From an uncultured Clostridia bacterium (GTDB taxonomy: Bacteria; Bacillota; Clostridia; TANB77; CAG-508): 64,000 nucleotides of DNA. The stretch spans positions 62,001 to 126,000 of the forward strand of contig CAKPJK010000001.1 of NCBI GenBank assembly GCA_934162615.1, read 5' to 3'. Made by a program: the position numbers and the translations under genes. This document shows positions 7,365-17,500 of the stretch, in pieces. Under the pieces are notes generated by a model. That model ran no database searches. It was not told the origin of the DNA and worked only from the letters and a program-made list of their open reading frames with translations. Position 1 is the first letter of the stretch. Each line of letters starts with the position of its first letter.

Positions 7365-8624
7365 TTATTCATTTACTCTTTTTATATTTGCTCCAATTTT
7401 TCTAAACTTCTCTTCAATGTTTTCATAACCTCTATCTATGTGACTAAGGTTGTAAACTTCTGTTATACCATTTGCAGATATACCTGCAACAATTAAGGCA
7501 GCGCCTGCACGTAAATCTGTAGAATAAACTGGTGCTCCAAATAATTCGTCTACACCTTCAAATATGGCAGTTTTTCCTTGTGCTGTAATATTTGCACCCA
7601 TCTTATTTAATTCGGCAGTATATTGGAATCTTGATTCCCAAATACTTTCGTTTATAATGCTTGTACCATTTGCGGTTGCTAAAACAACACCCATTTGAGG
7701 TTGTAAATCTGTTGGAAAACCTGGATAAGGTAATGTTTTAATATTTGCTTTATTAGGACGTTTACTATACCAAACTCTAATACTATCACCATTATCTTCA
7801 ACATTTCCACCAATTTCCACAATTTTTGCAGTTAAAGGTTCCAAATGTTTTGTAATACAATTTTTTATAAGCAAATCACCTTTAGATGCAATGGCTGCAA
7901 GCATAAATGTACCTGCTTCTATTTGATCTGGAACAACAGAATATGTAGCATTTCCATGTAATTTTTCAACACCATTTATTTTTATAACATCTGTTCCAGC
8001 ACCTCTAATATCTGCACCCATTGTATTTAAAAAGTTAGCAACATCAACAATATGAGGCTCTTTAGCAGCATTGTCAATTGTAGTTGTACCTTTTGCTAAA
8101 ACACTGGCAAGCATAATATTTATTGTTGCTCCAACTGAAACAACGTCCATATATATGTGTGCACCTTTTAGACAAGAGGCTTTTGCACTAATTGTTCCTT
8201 TGCCAACTTCAACATTTGCCCCTAATAGTTCAAATCCTTTAATATGTTGGTCAATTGGTCTTGCACCTAAGTTGCATCCTCCTGGCATACCAACTTCAAT
8301 TTCTCCAGTTCTACCAAGCATTGCTCCAATAAGATAATAAGAAGCTCTAAATTTACTTGTTAAATCAAGAGGGGCTTGAGTTGTTGTTATATTTGTTGTA
8401 TCGATTGTTAATTCATTTTTTCCTGTCCAATTAATTTTAGCACCCATTTTTTTTAAAATTTTGCATAAAATTTGAACATCACTTATATTTGGCACATTTG
8501 TTATTGTGCAAACTCCATCTATTAATAATGTGGCTGGTAGCAGTGCTACTGCCGCATTTTTTGCTCCGCTTATTTCTACTTCACCTTTTAAAGGTGTTGG
8601 TCCTGTTATTACTAATTTTTCCAA
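7365..8624 (-). CDS. murA: UDP-N-acetylglucosamine 1-carboxyvinyltransferase MurA
   Basis: The enzyme has 419 residues and catalyses the first committed step of peptidoglycan synthesis, transfer of enolpyruvate from PEP to UDP-GlcNAc. GEVEISGAKNAAVALLPATL and the active-site loop MPGGCNLGARPIDQH, with the catalytic fosfomycin-target Cys, are visible. The TTG at 8624 is chosen as start: AGGGGG precedes it and it gives the family length. Upstream extension would overrun a region with no homology. It follows spoIIR on the same strand with a short gap, so they may be co-transcribed. Confidence 0.94.
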   Translation of the reverse strand: MEKLVITGPTPLKGEVEISGAKNAAVALLPATLLIDGVCTITNVPNISDVQILCKILKKMGAKINWTGKNELTIDTTNITTTQAPLDLTSKFRASYYLIGAMLGRTGEIEVGMPGGCNLGARPIDQHIKGFELLGANVEVGKGTISAKASCLKGAHIYMDVVSVGATINIMLASVLAKGTTTIDNAAKEPHIVDVANFLNTMGADIRGAGTDVIKINGVEKLHGNATYSVVPDQIEAGTFMLAAIASKGDLLIKNCITKHLEPLTAKIVEIGGNVEDNGDSIRVWYSKRPNKANIKTLPYPGFPTDLQPQMGVVLATANGTSIINESIWESRFQYTAELNKMGANITAQGKTAIFEGVDELFGAPVYSTDLRAGAALIVAGISANGITEVYNLSHIDRGYENIEEKFRKIGANIKRVNE

Positions 8625-8697
8625 ATTGATTCCCCCTGAATTTAATATAACTTCGTATGCATAATATACCATAAAGAGTGACGTATTGCAAGTATAA

Positions 8698-9366
8698 TTA
8701 GAAATTTTTAGCAGTAAGGAGGCTATTATTTGCAAACAATTCAAGTAATTTAAATTTAAACTTTATACTAGAATTTGAACTGTCAGAAATTAATGAATAT
8801 TCCTCATCAGATAAAACTTTTTGTAACTCCTCTTTGGACTCTTCTGGAACAAACCCTGACGAAACATCAATAAAACATAAAGAAGGGAACATCACACACC
8901 ACCAATTACGACCTTTTGCTTCACCAATTTCAACTCTTAGAGCATCATAATAACCTGCAGGGAGCGAAATATCACCATATTGTTTTGTTGGAAATTCAAA
9001 ATTTCCAATATTTATTTTTACATCATATGAATATCCTTCGTTGTGAATGGTATCTAAAGCAACCTGTTTAAATTCATCTTGATGCTCTGTTACAATTTTT
9101 ATTGCTTCATTTTTAGAAGTACAATTTGAGCAAAGACCATTCATATATTTAAGTAAATTATCTCTTACTTTGTATTTTAAGGCTTGATCCTTATCACTGT
9201 TGCTATTTGCCAAAACGTGTAATCTAAAAACACTGTTACTTATATCTGTTGATACTGCTTGAACATAAGAAAAAGCACAGATTATTGTATATATAATTAA
9301 TAATAAAATTAAAGTTAGGATAATTCCTAATTTGGAATTTTTTTTGTTGTTTAATAATTTTTTCAT
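8698..9366 (-). CDS. spoIIR: Stage II sporulation protein R (SpoIIR)
   Basis: The protein has 222 residues with an N-terminal signal/anchor (about 12-37). The SpoIIR domain shows VFRLHVLANSNSDKDQALKY, the family's near-invariant signature, and later RNWWCVMFPSLCFID. SpoIIR is made in the forespore and signals across the septum to activate the SpoIIGA protease that processes pro-sigma-E in the mother cell. ATG 9366 follows GGAGG at ideal spacing. Confidence 0.94.
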   Translation of the reverse strand: MKKLLNNKKNSKLGIILTLILLLIIYTIICAFSYVQAVSTDISNSVFRLHVLANSNSDKDQALKYKVRDNLLKYMNGLCSNCTSKNEAIKIVTEHQDEFKQVALDTIHNEGYSYDVKINIGNFEFPTKQYGDISLPAGYYDALRVEIGEAKGRNWWCVMFPSLCFIDVSSGFVPEESKEELQKVLSDEEYSLISDSSNSSIKFKFKLLELFANNSLLTAKNF

Positions 9367-9536
9367 ATGTTACCTCCAATAAACTTTTTTTCTAAAAAAT
9401 TCTTTAATTTAATTATTTACAATTTAGATAAAATTATACAAATAAAAAAATAAAGGTGATTTTTAATTATAGAGCAATTTTTGAAATATAATTGAAATAT
9501 TTCTGAAATAAATTTGAAATATTTTCCAATTTTTTC

Positions 9537-9565
9537 TTGACACACAAAAAAATAAATGGTAAAAT
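9537..9565 (+). promoter_or_regulatory. Promoter for the gene at 9635
   Basis: TTGACA (9537-9542), a 17-base spacer, TAAAAT (9560-9565). Confidence 0.65.
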
Positions 9566-9634
9566 TTACCAGTAATCAAAAATAAGATTACACTAAAGAA
9601 AAAAACTTTGTAAAGTGAAAGGGTTGATATTCTT

Positions 9635-10105
9635 ATGATGAGAAAAAACAAAAGAAAAGAAAAAATATGCTTGTTTTTTGCAAGTGATTATCATTTTGAA
9701 ATGATGAGTTTACCTTATATTAATGAAAATTTAAAAAAGAATAAAAATGTAATAATAATGACAGAAAATAATTTAGATAATACAGTAAATAAAGTTTTAG
9801 AAAATGTAAATTTGGCAAAAGAAGACAAAGAAAGAATAACAAAAATAGACTGGAAAAACAATGATTTGGATAAATTTAAAGAAGTAAAAAATGCAAATAA
9901 GGAAGGAAAAGAAACATTAATCTTTATAAAAGGAAAAGAAAATTATATAGAAAATATGAATAGAAATATAGAAAATTGGATAAACAATACTGATGTAAAA
10001 GTTGTAGATTGTTATGATATAAACGAAATTAAAGAAGATGCAAGCAATATAGAAAAAAATTATACTCGAATATTATCAATGTCAGGTGTAGAAAAATTAT
10101 TATAA
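9635..10105 (+). CDS. Conserved-looking hypothetical cytosolic protein
   Basis: The 156-residue protein has no membrane segment and many Asn, Lys and Glu residues. The N-terminus reads KICLFFASDYHFEMMSLPYI, then NVIIMTENNL, strands that suggest an alpha/beta fold. A C-terminal Asp-rich segment precedes RILSMSGVEKLL. No family is recognised. It has its own promoter (9537-9565) and precedes the UDP-sugar pyrophosphorylase by 100 bases, so a link to sugar-nucleotide metabolism is possible but not shown. Two adjacent ATGs (9635, 9638) both fit the GGG-containing ribosome site. Confidence 0.65.
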   Translation: MMRKNKRKEKICLFFASDYHFEMMSLPYINENLKKNKNVIIMTENNLDNTVNKVLENVNLAKEDKERITKIDWKNNDLDKFKEVKNANKEGKETLIFIKGKENYIENMNRNIENWINNTDVKVVDCYDINEIKEDASNIEKNYTRILSMSGVEKLL

Positions 10106-10206
10106 AAATTTTAAAAAATACTTGATAAATTTCAATAAATAGTATAAAGTAGAAAGTACATAATAAAAATGTAGCAGTTAAAGTGCTAACGAAAGGAAGA
10201 ATGAAT

Positions 10207-11457
10207 ATGGATAATACAGTAGAAGAAGCAAAAGCTATATTAAAAAAATACAATCAAGAACATTTATTGAATGGTTATGAAAATTTGGATGAAAGAAAAC
10301 AAAAGCAGTTATTAGATCAAATAATGAATATAAATTTTGAATTGATAAAAAGTTTATATGATAACACAAAAAGTGAAAAATTATCTAATGATGATAAAAT
10401 AGAACCAATGGATTATTTGGATAAAAACAAATTATATGATGATTATAAATATTATGAAAATATTGGAAAACATGCAATACAAGAAGGAAAACTTGCTGCA
10501 GTTACTATGGCTGGAGGACAAGGAACAAGACTTGGACATAGCGGACCAAAAGGAACTTATGATATAGGTTTAGATTCGCACAAATCTTTATTTGAATTAT
10601 TAAGTGAGGGGCTAAAAGAAGCAGGAAAAAAATATGATGTTACTATACCATGGTTTATAATGACAAGTAGAGAAAATAATGAAGAAACAGTAAATTTCTT
10701 TGAAAAAAATAAATATTTTGGATATCAAAAAGACAAGAATATATTTTTCTTTATTCAAGGTGAATTACCAATGGTAGATACAGAAGGAAAAATATTAATA
10801 GGTGAAGATGGATTAATAAAACAAGCTGCTGATGGACATGGTGGAATTTATGAATCATTAGTAAAAAGTGGTATGACTGAAAAAATGAGACAACTTGGTG
10901 TAGAATGGGTATTTATAGGTGGTGTTGATAACTGCCTTGTAAAAATGGTAGACCCAGTACTTATGGGAGTTGCTATTGATAAAGGTGTTACAGTTGCTTG
11001 TAAATCAATTGTTAAAGCAAATCCACATGAAAAAGTTGGTGTTTTCTGCAAAAGAAATGGAAAACCAGGTGTTATAGAATATTCAGAAATTACTGATGAA
11101 ATGGCAGAGGCAACAGATAAAAATGGTGAACTTTTATATGGTGAATCACATATACTTTGCAATTTGTTTAGTATTGATGCAGTAGAAAGAATGGGTCAAA
11201 CACCATTACCATACCACAGTGCTTTTAAAAAAGCTAAATATATTGATAAAGATGGAAACTTAGTAGTTCCAGATTCTCCAAATGCATATAAATTTGAGGC
11301 TTTCTTGTTTGATGCTTTTGGTGAGGTTGATGATATGGCAATTCTTAGAGTTAAGAGAGAAGAAGAATTTGCACCTGTAAAGAATGCTGATAGTGCTGGA
11401 GTTGATTGTCCAAGTACTGCTAGAAAATTATATGAGGATTTCCATCATTTAAAATAA
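10207..11457 (+). CDS. UTP--sugar-1-phosphate uridylyltransferase (UDPGP type 1 family)
   Basis: The protein has 416 residues. The nucleotide-binding signature VTMAGGQGTRLGHSGPKGTY, the substrate loop QAADGHGGIYESL and VEWVFIGGVDNCLVKMVDP identify the eukaryote-like UDPGP family, which includes UDP-GlcNAc and UDP-glucose pyrophosphorylases. It would make UDP-GlcNAc or UDP-glucose from UTP and the sugar phosphate. ATG 10207 is preferred because AAAGGAAG lies 7 bases upstream. It ends at a clear terminator, with phosphohexomutase next, consistent with a sugar-phosphate to nucleotide-sugar route. Confidence 0.85.
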   Translation: MDNTVEEAKAILKKYNQEHLLNGYENLDERKQKQLLDQIMNINFELIKSLYDNTKSEKLSNDDKIEPMDYLDKNKLYDDYKYYENIGKHAIQEGKLAAVTMAGGQGTRLGHSGPKGTYDIGLDSHKSLFELLSEGLKEAGKKYDVTIPWFIMTSRENNEETVNFFEKNKYFGYQKDKNIFFFIQGELPMVDTEGKILIGEDGLIKQAADGHGGIYESLVKSGMTEKMRQLGVEWVFIGGVDNCLVKMVDPVLMGVAIDKGVTVACKSIVKANPHEKVGVFCKRNGKPGVIEYSEITDEMAEATDKNGELLYGESHILCNLFSIDAVERMGQTPLPYHSAFKKAKYIDKDGNLVVPDSPNAYKFEAFLFDAFGEVDDMAILRVKREEEFAPVKNADSAGVDCPSTARKLYEDFHHLK

Positions 11458-11461
11458 AATA

Positions 11462-11504
11462 AAAGAGTAGGTTAGTAAAATATGAGTTAGCCTACTCTAT
11501 TTTT
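11462..11504 (+). terminator. Rho-independent terminator
   Basis: AGAGTAGGTTA pairs with TTAGCCTACTCT, followed by a T run. Confidence 0.8.
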
Positions 11505-11661
11505 AACTTCTCAAATAATTTTCCAAAAACTCTTTATTTATTTTTCAAATAATGATATTATAATCATATCAAAAATTATTGTCAAAAACGCAAGTCTAAT
11601 GACATAATAAAAATTGTCAAAAAAGGGCGTCCTTAATGACAGAAAAGAAAGGATTGATAAA

Positions 11662-13398
11662 ATGAAAAATTATTTAGAAGAATACAAAAAATGGTGTGAA
11701 AGTCCAGACTTTGACGAAGAAACAAAAAAAGAATTGTTAGAAATAAAAGATGACGAAAAAGAAATAGAAGACAGATTTTACAAAGAACTAGAATTTGGAA
11801 CAGCAGGATTAAGAGGTGTAATTGGAGCTGGAACAAACAGAATGAACAAATACACAGTAGGAAAAGCAACACAGGGGTTAGCAAATTACATAAAAGAACA
11901 AGGAACACAAGATAAAGGTGTAGCAATAAGTTATGACTCAAGAAGAATGTCAAAAGAATTCAGTTTACAAACTGCTTTAATATTAAATGCAAATGGAATA
12001 AAAACATACTTATTCGAAAACTTAAGACCAGTACCAGAACTATCATTTGCAGTTAGAGAATTAAAATGCACAGCAGGTGTTATGATTACAGCAAGTCATA
12101 ATCCACCAAAATACAATGGATACAAAGTTTACTGGGATGATGGTGCACAAATAGTTGCTCCAAGAGATAAGGATATAATTGCAAAAGTAAGAGCAGTTGT
12201 AGAATATAGTGAAATTAAAGAAATCTCAAAAGAAGAAGCAATTGAAAAAGGATTATTTAATATTGTTGGAACAGAAATGGACGACAAATATATTAACACT
12301 TTAAAATCTTTAATATTAAATCCTGAAATTGTAAAAGAACAAGGTAAAGACTTAAAAGTTGTTTATACACCATTACATGGAACAGGAAATACAGTTGCAG
12401 AAAGACTTTTAAAAGAAATAGGAATACAAAATTTATATGTTGTTCCAGAACAAAAAGAACCAGATGGAAACTTCCCAACAGTTGATTATCCAAATCCAGA
12501 AGATAAAAAAGCATTTAAATTAGCACTTGAATTGGCTAAAAAAGTAGATGCAGATGTGGTTTTAGCAACAGACCCTGATGCAGATAGATTAGGAATTTAT
12601 GCTAAAGACACAAAAACTGGTGAATATATGACATATACAGGAAATATGTCTGCATTATTAATTGCAGAATATAGAATTTCTCAAATGAAAGAAAAAGGAA
12701 TTTTACCTAAAAAAGGAATGTTTATTACAACAATAGTTTCTTCAGACTTAGCAAAAGCAATTGCTTCAAACTACGGATTAGAATGTTTTGAAGTTTTAAC
12801 AGGATTTAAAAACATTGGAGCTATCATGAAAAGAGAAGAAGAAAAAACAGATGGCGATAAATACGTATTTGGATTTGAGGAAAGTTATGGATGCTTAATA
12901 GGCGACTATGCAAGAGACAAAGATGGTATTGCCGCAGTAATGGCACTATGCGAAGCTGCATGTTACTATAGAGCAAACAACGAAACATTATGGGATCAAA
13001 TGAATAACATTTATAAAAAATATGGATTCTATAAAGAAGATCAAGTTTCAATTGTTTTAGAAGGTGCTGAAGGTGCTGAAAAAATAAAAGAAATGATGAC
13101 AGAAATGAGAAATAGAGATGTTGAAAATATTGGAGACTACAAAGTTTTAACATTTAAAGATGTTGAAAAAGATTACATAAAAGATATGGCTACAGGTGCA
13201 GAAAGTAAAACGGGATTACCTAAATCAAATGTTTTATATTATCAATTGGAAAATAACGCATGGTGTTGTGTTCGTCCATCTGGAACAGAGCCAAAAATCA
13301 AATTGTATTTTGGTGTTAAAGGAAAAGATGAAGAAGATGCAACAAATAGTTTGGAAACATTAAAAGATGCAATGGTAAAATTAGTTAGAGGAAATTAA
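11662..13398 (+). CDS. pgcA: Alpha-phosphohexomutase (phosphoglucomutase type)
   Basis: The protein has 578 residues, full length for the PgcA-type family. The phosphoserine loop TASHNPPKYNGYK, the Mg site DPDADRLG, the sugar-binding GFEESYG and the phosphate-binding RPSGTEPKIKLY are all intact. It interconverts hexose 1- and 6-phosphates, feeding UDP-glucose or other nucleotide-sugar synthesis. ATG 11662 follows AAAGGATTG; an upstream in-frame TTG (11614) has no ribosome site. Just upstream is a near-duplicated GTCAAAAA...AATGACA sequence that may contain the promoter (TTGTCA, 18 bases, CATAAT). Confidence 0.92.
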   Translation: MKNYLEEYKKWCESPDFDEETKKELLEIKDDEKEIEDRFYKELEFGTAGLRGVIGAGTNRMNKYTVGKATQGLANYIKEQGTQDKGVAISYDSRRMSKEFSLQTALILNANGIKTYLFENLRPVPELSFAVRELKCTAGVMITASHNPPKYNGYKVYWDDGAQIVAPRDKDIIAKVRAVVEYSEIKEISKEEAIEKGLFNIVGTEMDDKYINTLKSLILNPEIVKEQGKDLKVVYTPLHGTGNTVAERLLKEIGIQNLYVVPEQKEPDGNFPTVDYPNPEDKKAFKLALELAKKVDADVVLATDPDADRLGIYAKDTKTGEYMTYTGNMSALLIAEYRISQMKEKGILPKKGMFITTIVSSDLAKAIASNYGLECFEVLTGFKNIGAIMKREEEKTDGDKYVFGFEESYGCLIGDYARDKDGIAAVMALCEAACYYRANNETLWDQMNNIYKKYGFYKEDQVSIVLEGAEGAEKIKEMMTEMRNRDVENIGDYKVLTFKDVEKDYIKDMATGAESKTGLPKSNVLYYQLENNAWCCVRPSGTEPKIKLYFGVKGKDEEDATNSLETLKDAMVKLVRGN

Positions 13399-13402
13399 AA
13401 AA

Positions 13403-13449
13403 TAATCGAGATTGAGTGGCTTAGTTTCCACGAAAATCTCGATTTTTAA
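13403..13449 (+). terminator. Rho-independent terminator after pgcA
   Basis: AATCGAGATT pairs with AATCTCGATT, followed by TTT, with an inner gtgg/ccac stem. Confidence 0.8.
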
Positions 13450-13476
13450 AAGTTTACATATTTAGGAGGAAAAACA

Positions 13477-14181
13477 ATGCAAAGAATACTAAGTCATATG
13501 AGAAAAGCAATAGAAGACTATAAAATGATAGAAGAAAATGACAAAATAGCAATATGTCTATCAGGAGGGAAAGACTCAATAACTATGTTATATGCCTTCA
13601 AAGCATTACAACGATTCTATCCAAAAAAATTTGACATAATAGCAATAAGTATAAATCCAGGATTTGAACATTTTGATACAAATTTATTACAAGAAATGTG
13701 TGATAAATTAGAAATAACATTATTTATAGAAAACAGTCACGCACAAGAAATAGTATTTGACATAAGAAAAGAAAAAAATCCATGCTCATTATGTGCAAAT
13801 TTACGTAGAGGAGTAATAAATTCAATAGCGGTACGTGAAGGATGCAATAAGATTGCATTAGGGCATAATGAAGATGACGTATTAGAAACCTTTTTACTTA
13901 ATTTGTTTTATACAGGAAGTATTGGAACATTTTCTCCAGTTAGTTATATGGATAGAACAGGAATAACATTAATAAGGCCATTAATATATACTCCAGAAAA
14001 AGAAACAAGAAGATTTGTGAAAAAGAACAATTTGAATGTTATGTCTAAAGTATGCCCAATGGATGGAACTTCTAAAAGAGAAGATATGAAACAAATGATT
14101 TTTTCTCTTCAAAAAGATATTCCTATGATAAGAGCAAATTTATTTGGAGCAATAAGAAGAAATTTACCAGATTGGAAATAA
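13477..14181 (+). CDS. ttcA: tRNA 2-thiocytidine biosynthesis protein TtcA family
   Basis: This is a 234-residue PP-loop ATPase. The PP-loop is CLSGGKDSITMLYAF; the Fe-S ligands are CSLC and the Cys in SKVCPMDGTSKRE. IALGHNEDDVLETFLLNLFY is typical of TtcA. The enzyme thiolates C32 of certain tRNAs. ATG 13477 follows TTTAGGAGG. It has its own transcript start, since it lies after a terminator. Confidence 0.9.
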   Translation: MQRILSHMRKAIEDYKMIEENDKIAICLSGGKDSITMLYAFKALQRFYPKKFDIIAISINPGFEHFDTNLLQEMCDKLEITLFIENSHAQEIVFDIRKEKNPCSLCANLRRGVINSIAVREGCNKIALGHNEDDVLETFLLNLFYTGSIGTFSPVSYMDRTGITLIRPLIYTPEKETRRFVKKNNLNVMSKVCPMDGTSKREDMKQMIFSLQKDIPMIRANLFGAIRRNLPDWK

Positions 14182-14253
14182 CTTCTGTATAATTTTAACT
14201 ATATTTTTGATAAAAATTGTCGAATTTTTACAGTGTACTGAACAAAATTAATA

Positions 14254-14442
14254 AAAAATAACGTTTGTAACAAAAATGTAATATAAATTTAAAAAACTAA
14301 ATAAAAAATCTTATAAAAGTGCTTCCCTAGTAAGGTGGAAGCACTTTTTTGTAATATAAATAAAAATAAAAAAATTACTTATTGAATAAGAAAATAAAAT
14401 TGTATACAATTATAATAAGGTAAATTATTGAAAAATATAGTT
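14254..14442 (+). promoter_or_regulatory. Leader/promoter block conserved upstream of both giant surface genes, copy A
   Basis: It contains an AAGTGCTTCC/GGAAGCACTT hairpin with a T run (14317-14350), flanked on both sides by TGTAATATAAA, then TATTGAATAA and ACAATTATAATAAGGTAAA. The same order recurs at 23865-24016. The hairpin may terminate ttcA transcription or control entry into the giant gene; TATAAT (14420s) is the probable -10, with no good -35 at the usual distance. Confidence 0.5.
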
Positions 14443-14502
14443 AGAAAAGAAAAAATGAGAAAAGAAAAATAAAGATGTGAACCTTAAGGGGGATGAAATC
14501 AA

Positions 14503-17500
14503 ATGAAAAAAATAATTACAAAAATGATTTCAATGTTAGTCATAATGTTAATGCTAGTAAATAGTTCATTGATGCTAGTGATATCAATTGCTGTAGATAC
14601 TGTAAAAAGCATTATAGACGAAACAAAAACAAATGCAATTTATGAATTAAATATTGAAAAATACGTAAATTACAAGATGGGAGAAAAACAAGGAACCCTT
14701 GTGCAAGCCAACTTGAGAACAGGAATTGAATATCAAGAAGGACAAGAATATGCCCCAATAGAAGAGACAAATGTAATTATAAACGCTCCTAAGATAAACG
14801 ATAGATACCCAGAAAATGTAGAAATTGTTACTAAATCTACAAAAGCATCAAATGGCGATGAAAACGGTAAAGATGTTAATTATACTTACAGCAAAGACAG
14901 TGGAGAGTTAAAAATAACTACAGAAAATAATGAAGATGACAATGGAAACATCTATACAGAAAATGTTGCAGGTGCAAGAGATGAATATCAAATAAATCTT
15001 TATTATGATTCAGATTGCTACAATGGTGAAAATCAAAAAAGAGTGCTAAGTTTTACTGGAAAAGAAGATTTAAAAATTAAGAATAATGAAAATGAGGCTC
15101 AAATAAGCAAAGATATTCAAGCAGATTTTGAAGTTGCAGAAAATATATCTGGATTAATTTCAACAAATGTTACAACAAGTGATATTTATAATGGATTTAT
15201 CAATGCAAATGTAAAAAATGGAACTGCAAATGATACGGAATATACAGAATATATGAATGTTAAAGTAGGATACAAAGAAATTGCAGATGAAATGTATGTT
15301 ATTTTAACAAATACATTGAAAAATAAAAATGACAAAGAAACAGAAACTTCAGATGTTGTTTATAAAGGCTTAAAATTTAATAAACAAAATATTTTAGATA
15401 TATTAGGTGAAGATGGGAATTTACAAGTATTAGACAGCAATCAAAATAAATTAGCAGAAGTAAATAAAGATACAAAGTCAGATGATGATGGAACAATTGA
15501 AATAAACTATGAAAATGAGCAAAATTCAATAATAATAAAAACAACAAAACCTGTAAAAATTGGAGATTTAAAAATTGAAAACAAAAAATCTTTAAAGGCT
15601 TCAATGACAGATTTAAATAATGATAAAATTATATCAAAAAGTACAGTAAAATGTATAAATAGAGTACAAAAGGAAATTGAGCAAACACAAGAAAATGAAG
15701 AAAAACAAACACAAGAGGTTATAGAAGAAAAATATAATTTTGAAAACACAAATGAAGAACAAATAAAAGAATCAAAAACAAGAATTGATGTCAACTTTAA
15801 TAAAACGGAATGGACAAATAGTGTACAAAATGAAACAACAATAACAGCAACACTTGTAACAAATAGTCCAGAGTATAACTTATTTAAAAATCCTGTAATT
15901 GAAATTCAATTACCACAAGAAGTTGAAAAGGTTGTATTAGGTGAAACACAATTATTGTATAATGATAATTTAAGTATCAAAAAAGCAGAAGTAATAGATA
16001 GAAATAACCAAAAGGTTATAAGAGTAGAATTAAATGGAACTCAAAATGCATATACATCAAATTCAATTTCAAATGGTGTAAATGTGATTATACCAGCTAC
16101 AATAATTGTAAAAAAGGATATTGAATCAGTTCAAACAAATGCTTATTATGTATATTCAAATGAAACAGCTGATGGAATTGATTATGAACAAGCTGGCAAA
16201 AATCGCAAAAATATAGGTGTTAATATAATAGTGCCACAACAAGAAATCGTTGTCACACAAGAAGCTAAACAAGGAGCACAAGAGGTTGTTTCTGCAAATT
16301 TAGATGCTGAAATAACTGCAAAAGTTGGAGACCAAATAATCGAAGACAAAGGGATAGTTCGCCAAGGTGAAGTTATTACCTATACTTATAAAATAACAAA
16401 TAATACAGGAAGTACGGTAAATGGAATAAAAGCAGTTGCAACAGTTCCAAATGATACTGTATACGTAACAAAAGATGGTTCATATATTGTTGGAGATGAT
16501 GACAATGAGTATAAAGGTAGAAATGAATTATTTGTTGAACATGAAGATATAAAAGATATTACAGAAAATATTGGAACATTAAAAAATGAAGAGAGTCATG
16601 AATTTTCTTTACAAGTAAGAGTTAAAAATGTAGCTACTATAACGGCAACATTAACGATATCTAGTGAAGGTAAAGAAGAGACTATTATTAAAAAAATGGC
16701 TTATGCCAAAAAAGGTAAAATAAGAGTAGAGGTTTTCCCAGCAGAGAAGGTAATTGCAACAGATACAGAAAATAAAGTTGCATTTTGTGTAAGTGTTGTA
16801 AATTTAGGTGCGGAGAAAATAAATGATGCAAAAGTAAAAATTAAATTAGCGGATGAATGGAATTTTTATGATATTAAAGAACAACCACAATACACATATG
16901 ACGAGAAAACAAGAATACTTGAGTTCAATACTGGAGAAATTGTAGAAAAAGATGAAGAAGCTGATCCAAAGCAATCTGGTGAAAAATCATTTTATATAGA
17001 GGTTGCAGCAGACAATATAAAAGATGGTTTACTAGAAAAGAATATACCATTTACTGCAACAGCGTATATGGATGATGAAAATGGCGAAGAAGAAGAGTAT
17101 AGAGGAAATTTAGAAGAATATGGGGCTAAATATGCTAACATAACTGTTACACAAAAAAGTGTAACAGAGGGTGAAGACTTGGAAAATGATCAAGAAATAG
17201 AATATAATATTGAAGTTAAAAATACAGGTAAAAAAGAAGCATTAATAAATATTATAGATAATTTACCTGAAGAATTAATGGCAGAAGAAGTAACATATGA
17301 ATCATATGTTTTAAATGATGAAACAGATCAATATGAAAAAATACAAAAAACATATGATATGTCTTTAAAAATGGGTGATGATGATTTTAACGTTCAAACA
17401 TATATATATCCAAATGATACTTTAAATGCAAAAATCAAAGCAAAAGTTGACCGTACTGACAAATTTAAGAACATAGAAAACATAGTGACAGTGACAGGAC

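Noticed and set aside
14317..14350. Known riboswitch (for example c-di-GMP or T-box) in the giant-gene leader
   Set aside because: No conserved aptamer core or T-box sequence is present; only a simple hairpin and AT-rich flanks are seen.
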